Assembly: GCF_000717345.1 (NCBI RefSeq)
Contig: NZ_JNZA01000009.1
Span: 1-64,000, forward strand
DNA: 64,000 nt
Source of the DNA: Streptomyces lydicus
GTDB lineage: Bacteria; Actinomycetota; Actinomycetes; Streptomycetales; Streptomycetaceae
Reading direction: 5' to 3'
Part shown: positions 32,904 through 46,095 of the stretch, piece after piece
How positions within the stretch are numbered: the first letter of the stretch is position 1
How the letters are laid out: every line of letters begins with the position of its first letter
Program-made: the position numbers and the translations under genes
The notes under the pieces: generated by a model
What the model was told of the DNA's origin: nothing
Databases searched by the model: none
Seen by the model: the letters and a program-made list of their open reading frames with translations, nothing else

Positions 32904-34793
32904 CTAGGCCACCGGCTTCCTGCGGGCGCGTACGTAGGCCAGCACGAGGCCGGCCAGCAGCAGCACGCCCACGCCGCCTACGGCGAGCGCCACCACGCGT
33001 CCGGTGGACCATCCTCCACTGCCGCCCTGCGCGCCGTCCGGCGAGGGCCCGGATTCACCGGCCGCGATGGCGGAGGTGCTGGTGGCTGCCCCCGCCTCGG
33101 GCCCGGACTTCTCCTTGCCCAGCACCGCGACCCGCAGCACCACACCGATTTGCGGGTGCTGTGCGATCTCGGAGGCTTTGGCGCCCAGCGTCACCGCGAT
33201 GTAGAAGTCGCCCTTGTCGTGTACGGGGATGACATCGGGGTGCCCCTCATAGCGGTTGGTCCAGGCGACCGGGACCGTTCCCATGCTGAGGGAGGTCAGC
33301 CGTCCGTCGTAGGGCACATGCGGGTCGAACAGACCGGTGCCGCTGCCGACCGGTGTACGGAACGGGGTGTAGACCTGGGTGCCGCCGTAGGACGTGGTGG
33401 AGCTGTGGCCCTTGACCGTCGGCTCGTTGGCGAACTCCACGTCGTAGCGCAGCTGCTGGCCCCAGCCGACCCGCACCTTGTACCAAAGGGTCTGGGCGGG
33501 CAGCACCTTGTCCCGCCAGACGCCCGGGCGCAGCGCGCGGGCGTCGTTGAAGCCGGTGCCGCCGGTGGTGTCCCGGGGCGCGGTGGTGGGCAGCGTGGCG
33601 TCCTTGCCGCCCGCGCCGTACTCCGGCGCCGACTGGGCGGGCGTGACGCCCTTCTTCAGCGGATGTTCCACGTGAAACGTCAGCTCCATCGGCCACCGCG
33701 TGGCGTCCGAGCCCTTGGCGGCCCGGCGCTCGACGACCAGCCAGTACCGCCCCGCCTTGTCACAGGAGCCGTAGCCGCTCTGCGAGGGGACCCGGCTGAC
33801 GCTCGAGGTGAGCGGTGTCGCGCCTTCCGTCTGCCCGAACATCCCGGTGTCCGACTCGCAGGTGCCGTCGGTGCCGTAGGCGATCCGGGTGCGCAGCCTG
33901 TCGAGCAGGCCGACGGTCGCACCGGGCTGCGGCACCACGGTCGCCGAGAAGTCCGCCGTGGAGACCGCGTCCAGCCCGACGGCGTAGTAACGCTCTTCGT
34001 TCGGTCCGATGGAGTCCAGATACTGGCCGGGGCCCATGCTCGGCGCTCCGCCGCCGTCCGCCGTGCCGTGGATACGCCGGCCCTTGAACCGGTAGCCGTC
34101 CACCGACAGTTGACCGGCGCGCTGGAGCTGGCGGGCGAGCGACGCGGCGTCAGGCGCGTCGTAGTAACGGCCGTTGCCGGCCTTGGCGAGGCACTCCAGC
34201 TGGGTACGGGCCTTGCCCGCCACCTGGAACCCGATGGCGTCGATGCGCAGATCCACCCCGGACGCCGCGAGTTGGGCGGCAACCTTGCACGGCGATGGCG
34301 CCTGGCAGTTGTCCTCGCCGTCGGAGATCAGCAGGATCGTCCGCTTGCCGGTCGCTCCCCCGGCGGGCGCGGGCAGATCCTCCGCCGCCTTGCGCAAGGA
34401 GAGCCCGATGGGGGTGTCGCCCTTGGGCCTGACGCCCGCGACGGCCCGTTTGAGGCCCGCCCGGTCGAGGGGAGCGACCGGCTGGGCGAGCCGGGTGTCG
34501 TCGCACCCCTTCGGCTTGTCGGCGCCGTAGACGCGCAGACCGACCGGGTACCCGGCCGGCAGGGCGTCGGCGACCGTGCCCACGGCTTTCCGGGCGGCGG
34601 CGATCCGGGTGCTGCCCGAGCCGTCGCTCCCTGCCATCGAGCCCGAGGAGTCGAGCACCATCACCATGCCGGAGCCGTCGGCGGGCGGTGCGGCCGCGGG
34701 TGCGGCCGCGATGGCCGGAAAGGGTGCTGCGGTCAGGGCCAGCAGCAGCCCGCCGAGCAACGCCACCGCCCCTCTGCGTGGTCGGTGTGCCAT
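32904..34793 (-). CDS. VWA domain surface protein
   Basis: A 629-residue exported protein. A signal peptide (about 1-31) is followed by a von Willebrand factor A domain at about 40-235 with an intact MIDAS: DSSGS (48-52), the Thr of PKGDTPIGLSL and the Asp of LISDGEDNCQ. The middle region has two stretches of the type YYAVGLDAVSTADFSATVVP and RYWLVVERR, then the module GGTGFNDAR...PGVWRDKVLPAQTLWYKVRVGWGQ shared with the next gene. A C-terminal helix (about 600-622) and RARRKPVA anchor it. MIDAS proteins bind metal-dependent ligands, and the ligand is unknown. It precedes the sister surface gene with a 32-bp gap and has a plausible promoter at 34851-34879. Confidence 0.9.
   Translation of the reverse strand: MAHRPRRGAVALLGGLLLALTAAPFPAIAAAPAAAPPADGSGMVMVLDSSGSMAGSDGSGSTRIAAARKAVGTVADALPAGYPVGLRVYGADKPKGCDDTRLAQPVAPLDRAGLKRAVAGVRPKGDTPIGLSLRKAAEDLPAPAGGATGKRTILLISDGEDNCQAPSPCKVAAQLAASGVDLRIDAIGFQVAGKARTQLECLAKAGNGRYYDAPDAASLARQLQRAGQLSVDGYRFKGRRIHGTADGGGAPSMGPGQYLDSIGPNEERYYAVGLDAVSTADFSATVVPQPGATVGLLDRLRTRIAYGTDGTCESDTGMFGQTEGATPLTSSVSRVPSQSGYGSCDKAGRYWLVVERRAAKGSDATRWPMELTFHVEHPLKKGVTPAQSAPEYGAGGKDATLPTTAPRDTTGGTGFNDARALRPGVWRDKVLPAQTLWYKVRVGWGQQLRYDVEFANEPTVKGHSSTTSYGGTQVYTPFRTPVGSGTGLFDPHVPYDGRLTSLSMGTVPVAWTNRYEGHPDVIPVHDKGDFYIAVTLGAKASEIAQHPQIGVVLRVAVLGKEKSGPEAGAATSTSAIAAGESGPSPDGAQGGSGGWSTGRVVALAVGGVGVLLLAGLVLAYVRARRKPVA
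33665..33678. other. Degenerate parS-like site inside the VWA gene
   Basis: GTTCCACGTGAAAC differs from the parS consensus at one position (T to C at the fourth base). It encodes TFHVEH in the VWA protein. It may be a weak ParB site or a decaying one. Confidence 0.6.
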
Positions 34794-34850
34794 GCCTTGA
34801 TCCCCCTTGTGTCCTGCTGGTCATGTCACAGTCAGAAGCTTTGCTGCTGC

Positions 34851-34879
34851 AATTTAATGGTGTGCTATAGCAAACTCAA
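34851..34879 (-). promoter_or_regulatory. Candidate promoter of the VWA gene
   Basis: On the minus strand TTGAGT (34879-34874) and TAAATT (34856-34851) are separated by 17 bp, in an unusually AT-rich patch for this genome. This would place the start of transcription about 50 bp upstream of the VWA gene ATG. TTTGCT/AGCAAA inverted words surround it. The call is from pattern only. Confidence 0.45.
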
Positions 34880-34980
34880 GAGGATCTTCGTCACGGTCCT
34901 GCAACGACAATCAGCCACCCCGACCGACCCGCTCCGGCCCCCACCGTCACACCGCCCCGCCGGCCCCCGGACATACGAAA

Positions 34981-35006
34981 CCCCGACCGCCCTAGGGCAA
35001 TCGGGG
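34981..35006 (-). terminator. Terminator downstream of the DLW-39 small gene
   Basis: Arms CCCCGA (34981-34986) and TCGGGG (35001-35006) enclose an inner CCCTAGGG palindrome. On the minus strand it is followed by TTTCG. It lies 31 bp past the stop of the 44-aa gene. Confidence 0.75.
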
Positions 35007-35037
35007 TCCGTACGAACCTGCTGTGCGTTTATGGGTC

Positions 35038-35172
35038 TCAGACACCCGAACCTGCGGGCACGGAGTCGGTCGCCTCCGTCCACAGATCCTGCTCGGCGCG
35101 ATCCGCCTGGATCTGGCGGTACACGAGGAGCCCGCCGATGGCGGCCAGTGCGACCAGGAGAAGCTTCTTCAC
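35038..35172 (-). CDS. DLW-39 family small protein
   Basis: A 44-residue product: GTG start at 35172, stop at 35038-35040. It begins MKKLLLVALAAIGGLLVYRQ and continues IQADRAEQDLWTEATDSVPA, so it contains the EQDLW segment for which this actinobacterial family is named. The first 17 residues form one hydrophobic helix, so it is a tiny single-pass membrane peptide. It is conserved near gyrA and tRNA-Ile in this group, and its function is unknown. A terminator follows at 34981-35006. Confidence 0.88.
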   Translation of the reverse strand: MKKLLLVALAAIGGLLVYRQIQADRAEQDLWTEATDSVPAGSGV

Positions 35173-35318
35173 CGCGCGACCTCGTCTTTCGTTGACGTAG
35201 GGGACCTATGTCGGCCGATGATACACACCGGTCGATATCGATTGGTTACCTAGCCCGCGGTCGGCAACGCCTCGTCCTCAGCGTCCGAACGCGGACCAAC
35301 TTCCGCCTCCGTACAACG

Positions 35319-35356
35319 AATCGGCCCGGCCGGGGAGTTCCCCGGCCGGGCCGATT
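35319..35356 (-). terminator. Terminator of tRNA-Ile
   Basis: A near-perfect stem with arms at 35319-35335 (AATCGGCCCGGCCGGGG) and 35340-35356 and a 4-base loop, directly after the 3' end of the leftward tRNA-Ile. The following bases on the minus strand are CGTTG, so the T-run is weak and the stem is the main evidence. Confidence 0.75.
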
Positions 35357-35362
35357 GTGCAG

Positions 35363-35436
35363 TGCGGCTACCAGGACTTGAACCTGGGGCCTCTTCCTTA
35401 TCAGGGAAGCGCTCTAACCGTCTGAGCTATAGCCGC
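35363..35436 (-). tRNA. tRNA-Ile (GAT)
   Basis: A 74-nt tRNA on the minus strand: acceptor GCGGCTA/TAGCCGC with discriminator A, D-arm TAGCTCAGACGGTTAGAGC, anticodon loop CTGATAA with anticodon GAT, and T-arm CCAGGTTCAAGTCCTGG. It lies between the DUF3566 gene and the DLW-39 gene, all on the minus strand. Confidence 0.95.
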
Positions 35437-35524
35437 GCGTTCGCTGCACCGAAAGATTAGCGCACTTCAGAGGCGTTCCCAAAATCGGTTCCCCGGGGCC
35501 CGGGAACGCCCTCCCATCAGGGCC

Positions 35525-36220
35525 TCACTCGTCCTCGGCGAGAGTGAGCTCCACACCCCCGACGAGCCCCGCCGACAGGTTGTAGATGAAGGCGCCGAGC
35601 GTGGCCAGCGCGGTCGCCAGGACCACGTCGATCACCGCGATGATCGACGTGAACAGCAGCACCCGCGGCAGCGACAGGAACCCCTGGAGATCGAAGCCGC
35701 CGCCGTCGCCGTTGGCGGTGGCCTCGCTGATCGTCCCGCCGACCGTGGAGAAGACGCCCATCGCGTTCATGACCATCCACAGCACCGCGGCGGCCACGAC
35801 CGTGCAGATGCCGAGCGCGATGGAGAGCAGGAAGCTGACCTTCATCACCGACCACGGATCGGCCCGGGCCACCCGCAGCCGGGCCTTGCGCGTCCGCGGG
35901 ACCGTACGGGCGTCCGTACGCGGCCGGCGGGCCGCCTGCCCTTCTCCCTGCCCGGCGCCGCTGGGATACGCCTGAGGCGGCTGGTACGGCTGCTGACGGC
36001 CGTCCTGCGTCTGCCGGGGCCGGCCCTGAGGCTCAGGCTGCGGCTGCGGCTGACGGGTGTCTGTCACGGTTCCCCCCTGGTGCGGCGAGCCCTCGTCCCG
36101 GGGGCCGTTGTCGGAAATGGCGGAGCCACGGGCGCTGTCTTCCGTCACGGTAGCGGGCTCGGACGAGGAGTCCTTCGCTGCTCCTCGTCCACCCGCCGTA
36201 GCGCCCGTGGCTCCACTCAC
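35525..36220 (-). CDS. DUF3566 domain membrane protein
   Basis: A 231-residue protein. The N-terminal half (1-110) is disordered and rich in Gln, Pro, Gly and Thr. The C-terminal half is the DUF3566 domain, with two membrane helices (about 125-150 and 185-210) joined by an outer loop (FSTVGGTISEATANGDGGGFDL). DUF3566 proteins are found directly downstream of gyrA in actinobacteria, and their role is unknown. The GTG start at 36220 follows AAGGAG and lies 15 bp after the gyrA stop, so it is very likely the third gene of a gyrB-gyrA-DUF3566 transcript. Confidence 0.9.
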   Translation of the reverse strand: MSGATGATAGGRGAAKDSSSEPATVTEDSARGSAISDNGPRDEGSPHQGGTVTDTRQPQPQPEPQGRPRQTQDGRQQPYQPPQAYPSGAGQGEGQAARRPRTDARTVPRTRKARLRVARADPWSVMKVSFLLSIALGICTVVAAAVLWMVMNAMGVFSTVGGTISEATANGDGGGFDLQGFLSLPRVLLFTSIIAVIDVVLATALATLGAFIYNLSAGLVGGVELTLAEDE

Positions 36221-36235
36221 GACCTGCTCCTTGTG

Positions 36236-38836
<2,601 letters not shown>

Positions 38837-38886
38837 GGTGGTTCAAAGTCCTTTCGAGCTGCGGCTGTTGATCGGGCCGACAGGGC

Positions 38887-41237
<2,351 letters not shown>

Positions 41238-41771
41238 CTACCCGTAGGTGTCGCCGGGGCCCTTGCTGCCGGGCGCCCGCAGCGCCCCGTACCTGCGTGC
41301 GGGACCCCCCGGACCCAGCACCTTGATCAGCTTCACGGTGCCGTGGCCGAGGTCCTCGTTGAGGCGGGCCACCAGCGTCGGGGCCAGCAGCCGCAGCTGG
41401 GTCGCCCACGCCGTCGAATCGCACTGCACCGTCAGCACCCGGGCGTCCTCGTCGTACCGCTGCGGCTCGCAGTGCTGCGCCACCTCGGGTCCGACCAGCT
41501 GCGGCCAGCGCCCCATCACCCCGCCGACCGCGGCCGGGGTCTCCCAGCCGCGCTCGGTGATCAGCCGGTTGATCGCGGCACCGAGCGGCAGCGGATCGCG
41601 GCCGTCCGCCCGCGCGCCGGAGCGCAGGCCCCCGCGCCGGGCCTGCTTCTTCTGCTGGGCGGCCGCGCCCCGCGCACGCGCCTGCTCCTTGGCGGCCACC
41701 AACGCCTGCCGGGCCAGGTCCACACCGGACAGCTCCGGGGTCCTGGGCCGCTCGGACTGCTCCTCGCTCAC
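41238..41771 (-). CDS. DUF721 family protein (DciA-like)
   Basis: A 177-residue protein with a DUF721/DciA domain at about 60-160 ([43 protein letters not shown], then [30 protein letters not shown]). The N-terminal 55 residues are basic and Ala/Arg/Gln-rich. DciA proteins help load the replicative helicase in bacteria without DnaC/DnaI. A role at this oriC is likely because the gene sits between recF and gyrB. Its start overlaps the recF stop by four bases (ATGA), so the two are translationally coupled. Confidence 0.9.
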   Translation of the reverse strand: MSEEQSERPRTPELSGVDLARQALVAAKEQARARGAAAQQKKQARRGGLRSGARADGRDPLPLGAAINRLITERGWETPAAVGGVMGRWPQLVGPEVAQHCEPQRYDEDARVLTVQCDSTAWATQLRLLAPTLVARLNEDLGHGTVKLIKVLGPGGPARRYGALRAPGSKGPGDTYG

Positions 41772-42901
41772 GAGGTCACCTTCTCCACGGCGCCGTCGGC
41801 GACCGCATAGCGCGCCCCGACCAGCACACCGGGCACATCGTCGTCCACCGCCGCGGTCACCAGCACCTGCTCACCCGGCGCCACCAGCTCCGCCAGCCGC
41901 TCCCGGCGGCGCGCGTCCAGCTCGGCGAAGACGTCGTCCAGGACGAGCACCGGCTCGTTGCCCTCGGCGCGCAGCAGGTCGTACGAGGCCAGGCGCAGCG
42001 CCAGCGCGTACGACCAGGACTCGCCGTGGCTGGCGTACCCCTTGGCCGGCAGCTGCCCCAGCTTGAGGAGCAGATCGTCGCGGTGCGGGCCGACGAGCGT
42101 GACCCCGCGTTCGATCTCCTGTTTGCGGGCCTCACCGAGCGCCGTCAGCAGGACGCCGTACAGCTCCTCGCGGGTCGACGCGGCCGGCGCCTCACCCGCC
42201 GAGCCGCGGTAGTCCAGCGCCAGCGGCCCGCCGCCCGGCGCCAGCTGCTCGTACGCCTTGTCCGCGAGCGGCTGCAGCGCGGCGATCAGATCGAGGCGCT
42301 GGGCCAGCAACTCGGCGCCCGCGCGGGCCAGATGCTGGTCCCAGACGTCGAGGGTGGACAGGTCCATCTGCCGGCCGCCGTGCCGGCGCGCCAGCGCTGC
42401 CGTCTTCAACAGGGTGTTCCGCTGCTTGAGGACGCGGTCGTAGTCCGCGCGCACCCCGGCCATCCGCGGCGAGCGCGCGGTGATCAGCTCGTCCAGGAAC
42501 CGCCGGCGCTCACCAGGGTCGCCCTTGACCAGCGCCAGGTCCTCCGGCGCGAACAGCACCGTCCGTACGATCCCGAGCACATCGCGCGGTCTGACCTGCG
42601 AGGACCTGTTGATACGGGCGCGGTTGGCCTTGCCGGGGTTCAGCTCCAGCTCGATCAGCTGCTGCCGCTCGCCCTGGACGACCGCGGCCCGGACGACCGC
42701 CCGCTCGGCGCCCATCCGCACCAGCGGGGCGTCCGAGGAGACGCGGTGGCTGCCGAGGGTGGCCAGATAGCCCACCGCCTCGACCAGATTCGTCTTGCCC
42801 TGTCCGTTGGGGCCCACGAAAGCCGTGACGCCCGGGTCGAGCGGGACCTCGACCCGGGCGTACGAGCGGAAGTCGGCGAGTGACAGATGCGATACGTGCA
42901 T
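41768..42901 (-). CDS. recF: DNA replication and repair protein RecF
   Basis: A 377-residue SMC-like ATPase that loads RecA at gaps. Walker A is GPNGQGKT (30-37), the signature-like region is [14 protein letters not shown] and Walker B is [12 protein letters not shown]. The length and N-terminus ([15 protein letters not shown]) are standard. It is 55 bp downstream of the 6-phosphogluconate dehydrogenase gene and coupled to the DUF721 gene downstream. Confidence 0.97.
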   Translation of the reverse strand: MHVSHLSLADFRSYARVEVPLDPGVTAFVGPNGQGKTNLVEAVGYLATLGSHRVSSDAPLVRMGAERAVVRAAVVQGERQQLIELELNPGKANRARINRSSQVRPRDVLGIVRTVLFAPEDLALVKGDPGERRRFLDELITARSPRMAGVRADYDRVLKQRNTLLKTAALARRHGGRQMDLSTLDVWDQHLARAGAELLAQRLDLIAALQPLADKAYEQLAPGGGPLALDYRGSAGEAPAASTREELYGVLLTALGEARKQEIERGVTLVGPHRDDLLLKLGQLPAKGYASHGESWSYALALRLASYDLLRAEGNEPVLVLDDVFAELDARRRERLAELVAPGEQVLVTAAVDDDVPGVLVGARYAVADGAVEKVTS

Positions 42902-42956
42902 GGCGGTGCGCCGACCTCCCCCGGCTGCTTCCTTACTGGTACTGCTGTTGCTGCTG

Positions 42957-43835
42957 TTACTTCTTGGTCTCGACCGCGTGCCCGCCGAACTGGTTGCGCA
43001 GCGCGGCGATCATCTTCATCTGCGGGGAGTCCTCCTGACGGGAGGCGAAGCGGGCGAAGAGCGAGGCCGTGATCGCGGGCAGCGGCACGGCGTTGTCGAT
43101 GGCGGCCTCCACCGTCCACCGGCCCTCGCCGGAGTCCTCCGCGTAGCCGCGCAGCTTCCCCAGGTGCTCGTCGTCGTCCAGCGCGTTGACCGCGAGGTCG
43201 AGCAGCCAGGAACGGATGACCGTGCCCTCCTGCCAGGAGCGGAAGACCTCACGCACGTCCGTGACGGAGTCGACGGCCTCCAGCAGCTCCCAGCCCTCGG
43301 CGAACGCCTGCATCATCGCGTACTCGATGCCGTTGTGGACCATCTTCGCGAAGTGGCCGGCGCCGACCTTGCCGGCGTGCACGGAGCCGAACTCGCCCTC
43401 CGGCTTGAGGGCGTCGAAGATCGGCTGCACCTTGGCGACGTGCTCGGCCTGGCCGCCGTACATCAGCGCATAGCCGTTCTCCAGGCCCCAGACACCACCG
43501 GAGACACCGCAGTCGACGAAGCCGATGCCCTTGATGCCCAGCTCCACGGCGTGCTTCTCGTCGTCCGTCCAGCGGGAGTTGCCGCCGTCGACGACGATGT
43601 CGCCCGGCGAGAGCAGCCCGGCCAGCTCGTCGATCGTGGCCTGGGTGGCGGCGCCGGCCGGCACCATGACCCAGATCACCCGCGGGCCCTTGAGCTTGTC
43701 CACAAGCTCCTGGAGGCTGTTGACATCCGCCAGGTCCGGGTTGCGGTCGTATCCGATGACGGTGTGGCCGGCGCGGCGAATGCGCTCGCGCATGTTGCCG
43801 CCCATCTTGCCGAGACCGACGAGGCCGAGCTCCAT
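42957..43835 (-). CDS. gnd: 6-phosphogluconate dehydrogenase, decarboxylating (short form)
   Basis: A 292-residue NAD(P)-dependent enzyme of the pentose phosphate pathway that turns 6-phosphogluconate into ribulose 5-phosphate. The Rossmann motif is [12 protein letters not shown]. Substrate and catalytic motifs are [33 protein letters not shown] and [20 protein letters not shown] with the catalytic Lys and Glu. The length fits the short (about 300 aa) bacterial class rather than the 470-aa form. The ATG at 43835 has AGAGGG upstream. It lies between dnaN and recF, a usual position in Streptomyces. Confidence 0.95.
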   Translation of the reverse strand: MELGLVGLGKMGGNMRERIRRAGHTVIGYDRNPDLADVNSLQELVDKLKGPRVIWVMVPAGAATQATIDELAGLLSPGDIVVDGGNSRWTDDEKHAVELGIKGIGFVDCGVSGGVWGLENGYALMYGGQAEHVAKVQPIFDALKPEGEFGSVHAGKVGAGHFAKMVHNGIEYAMMQAFAEGWELLEAVDSVTDVREVFRSWQEGTVIRSWLLDLAVNALDDDEHLGKLRGYAEDSGEGRWTVEAAIDNAVPLPAITASLFARFASRQEDSPQMKMIAALRNQFGGHAVETKK

Positions 43836-43987
43836 CAGAGACCCTCTTTGCACGTAGTCGTTGCTGTTGTACCCGCGTCCGAGCCTACGCCCGCAGGTCC
43901 GTGCACAGCTGTGGGCTCAGCCGCTCATCAGGGCCCTTCAGCCAGTCGCCGCAAGGGTCCCGAGGAGCGGCCGGCCGCTCGGCACGG

Positions 43988-45118
43988 TCAGCCCGACAGC
44001 CGCACGGGCATGATCAGGTACTTGTACGCGTCATCGGCCTCGGCGTCCTTGGCCGGACGGCCGCTCAGCAGCGCCGGCTTGGTGGAGGTCGTGAAGGACA
44101 GCTGCGCCACCGGGGAGTCGATGGCCGACAGGCCCTCCAGCAGGAAGCCGGGGTTGAAGGCGATCGAGATGTCGTCGCCGTCCAGGTCGGCGTCGACCCT
44201 CTCCACAGCCTGTGCATCGTCGCTGGAGCCGGCCTCCAGGATCAGCACGCCCTGCTCGAAGCTCAGCCGGACCGGGGTGTTCCGCTCGGCCACCAGCGCC
44301 ACACGCTTGACGGCCTCGACGAACGGGGCGGTCTCGATCACGGCGACCGAGTTGAACTCGGTCGGGAAGAGCGTGCGGTACTTCGGGAGGTCGCCCTCCA
44401 GCAGACGCGTGGTCGTCCGGCGGCCGGCGCCCTCGAAACCGATCAGGCCCTCGCCCTGGCCGGAGCCGGAGAGCGCGAGGGTGACGGTGTCACCGCTGCT
44501 CAGGGACTTGGCGGTGTCCAGCAGCGTCTTGGCGGGGACCAGCGCGACCGCGGAGGCGTCGGGGCTCTCGGGCTTCCACAGGAACTCGCGCACGGCGAAG
44601 CGGTAGCGGTCGGTGGAGGCCAGCGTGACCGTGTCGCCCTCGATCTCGATCCGTACGCCGGTGAGCACCGGGAGGGTGTCGTCACGGCCGGCGGCGATGG
44701 CCACCTGGGCGGCGGCCGCGGCGAAGACCTCACCGGGGACGGTGCCGGTGGCGGTGGGCATCGTGGGCAGGGACGGGTACTCCTCCACAGGAAGGGTGTG
44801 GAGGGTGAACCGCGAGGAGCCGCAGACGACGGTGACGCGTACACCGTCGGTGGAAATCTCCACCGGGCGGTTGGGGAGCGCACGGCAGATGTCGGCGAGC
44901 AGCCGGCCGGAGACGAGGACCGTGCCCTCTTCCTCGACCTCGGCCTCCACCGAGACGCGTGCGGAGACCTCGTAGTCGAAGCCGGAGAGGCTCAGTGCGC
45001 CGTCCTCGGCCTTCAGCAGCAGGCCCGCGAGGACGGGCACCGGCGGACGGGCCGGGAGGCTCTTGGCCGCCCAGGCCACTGCCTCCGCGAGTACATCGCG
45101 CTCCACCCGGATCTTCAC
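43988..45118 (-). CDS. dnaN: DNA polymerase III sliding clamp (beta subunit)
   Basis: A 376-residue three-domain clamp that tethers polymerase to DNA. The N-terminus MKIRVERDVLAEAVAWAAKSLPARPPVPVLAGLLL and the C-terminal YKYLIMPVRL are signatures. The GTG at 45118 was chosen for its GGAGG site and family length. The frame continues into oriC but that part is not coding. It is transcribed away from oriC, and gnd follows 152 bp downstream after a GAGCGGCCGGCCGCTC palindrome (43965-43980). Confidence 0.97.
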   Translation of the reverse strand: MKIRVERDVLAEAVAWAAKSLPARPPVPVLAGLLLKAEDGALSLSGFDYEVSARVSVEAEVEEEGTVLVSGRLLADICRALPNRPVEISTDGVRVTVVCGSSRFTLHTLPVEEYPSLPTMPTATGTVPGEVFAAAAAQVAIAAGRDDTLPVLTGVRIEIEGDTVTLASTDRYRFAVREFLWKPESPDASAVALVPAKTLLDTAKSLSSGDTVTLALSGSGQGEGLIGFEGAGRRTTTRLLEGDLPKYRTLFPTEFNSVAVIETAPFVEAVKRVALVAERNTPVRLSFEQGVLILEAGSSDDAQAVERVDADLDGDDISIAFNPGFLLEGLSAIDSPVAQLSFTTSTKPALLSGRPAKDAEADDAYKYLIMPVRLSG

Positions 45119-46095
45119 CGGAAACCGCCTCCTGCTGTTGCTGGCTCTCGCCCTGCTGGCCTTCGTCGTCGGCTGAGTTGCCGGAGACCAGTCTGACGCA
45201 CGCCACCGACACTCGGTGCGGCTCGGGGTCAAGTCGGCTCGACCGGTCCGGGACGCTCGGCGGCCAAGTTGTGCACAGGCCCCGTTTCCGAGCGAGTTCC
45301 CCGGTAGATATCCGTGGTCGTAGTAGTAGGGCCTGTGGAAACCGTGGACAACTGCTTCTTCGCAGGTCAGCGCGGATTTTTTGTCCACTGCCCCTGTGGG
45401 CGACGCCCGTGGATAAGCCGGCGGTTCTGTGGACCGCCCAAAGTTCTGCACACCCGATGCACAGGGGAGGGGTACTTCTCCCCAGTGCCATCCCCAGCTT
45501 TACCCACGTTCCCCACAGCCCAACCACTCACCTTCATGTGACGGCTTTCACTCGGGCCGGTGAGTGAGGGTGTTGCGTTGCCGAACAGTGGACAGCGGTG
45601 TGGAGAAGCCGGAGATCGCTGGGGACAACGGCGGCTCACCTGTGGGCGGACGGTGGACAAGTCATCCACGCCCCTGTGGACGAAAACTTTGTCCACAGCC
45701 TGTGGAGAGTGGTTGGCCACAAATCCACACCCGGCTGACCTCCCCCGATGCCCCGTCAGTACACCAGCCTGTGGATCCCACAGGGATAACTTTCCTCTCC
45801 CCAGGGTGTGGACGGAAGAATCTTGCCCAATCTGTGGAGAGAGGCCGTGACCAGGCCCGGAATCGAACACCGCCGGCGTACTCCACAGGCTCGGGACGGG
45901 CTCGACAGCGGGCGACGGGCGGCTCGCGGGCCGTGCGGGACCCTGTTCGCGGGCCGTACGGGACGCTCTCCCCGGGCTTCCTGACGGCGCTCCCCCACGC
46001 CCCTCGCAGGGCCGCGGTACGAAGAAGGGCGCTCCGGGAACGGGTCCCGGAGCGCCCTGGGCGCGCCTGACGGCGGGCTGCCGGCCTCGGCGGCC
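45119..46095. other. Chromosomal replication origin oriC (dnaA-dnaN intergenic region)
   Basis: A gene-free 977-bp region packed with DnaA-box-like 9-mers in both orientations. The exact consensus TTGTCCACA is at 45689-45697. Single-mismatch or near boxes are at 45269, 45334, 45343, 45381, 45408, 45428, 45599, 45620, 45652, 45675, 45701, 45713, 45770, 45807, 45833 and 45879 (starts). The cluster spans 45269-45887 and is densest at 45599-45729, where boxes almost abut. DnaA binds these and opens the duplex, as in other Streptomyces origins. A short T-rich run (about 45376-45382) is the only AT-rich candidate for unwinding that stands out. The dnaA-proximal end holds the dnaA terminator. Confidence 0.95.
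46027..46057 (-). terminator. Terminator of dnaA at the oriC boundary
   Basis: Arms GGGCGCTCCGGGA (46027-46039) and TCCCGGAGCGCCC (46045-46057) around a 5-base loop. On the minus strand it is followed by TTCTTCG. It lies 39 bp past the dnaA stop and would keep dnaA transcription out of oriC. Confidence 0.85.

Noticed and set aside
32709..35195. An 828-codon plus-strand open frame
   Set aside because: Antisense to both surface-protein genes and the small DLW-39 gene, which have signal peptides, helices and a MIDAS in their own frames.
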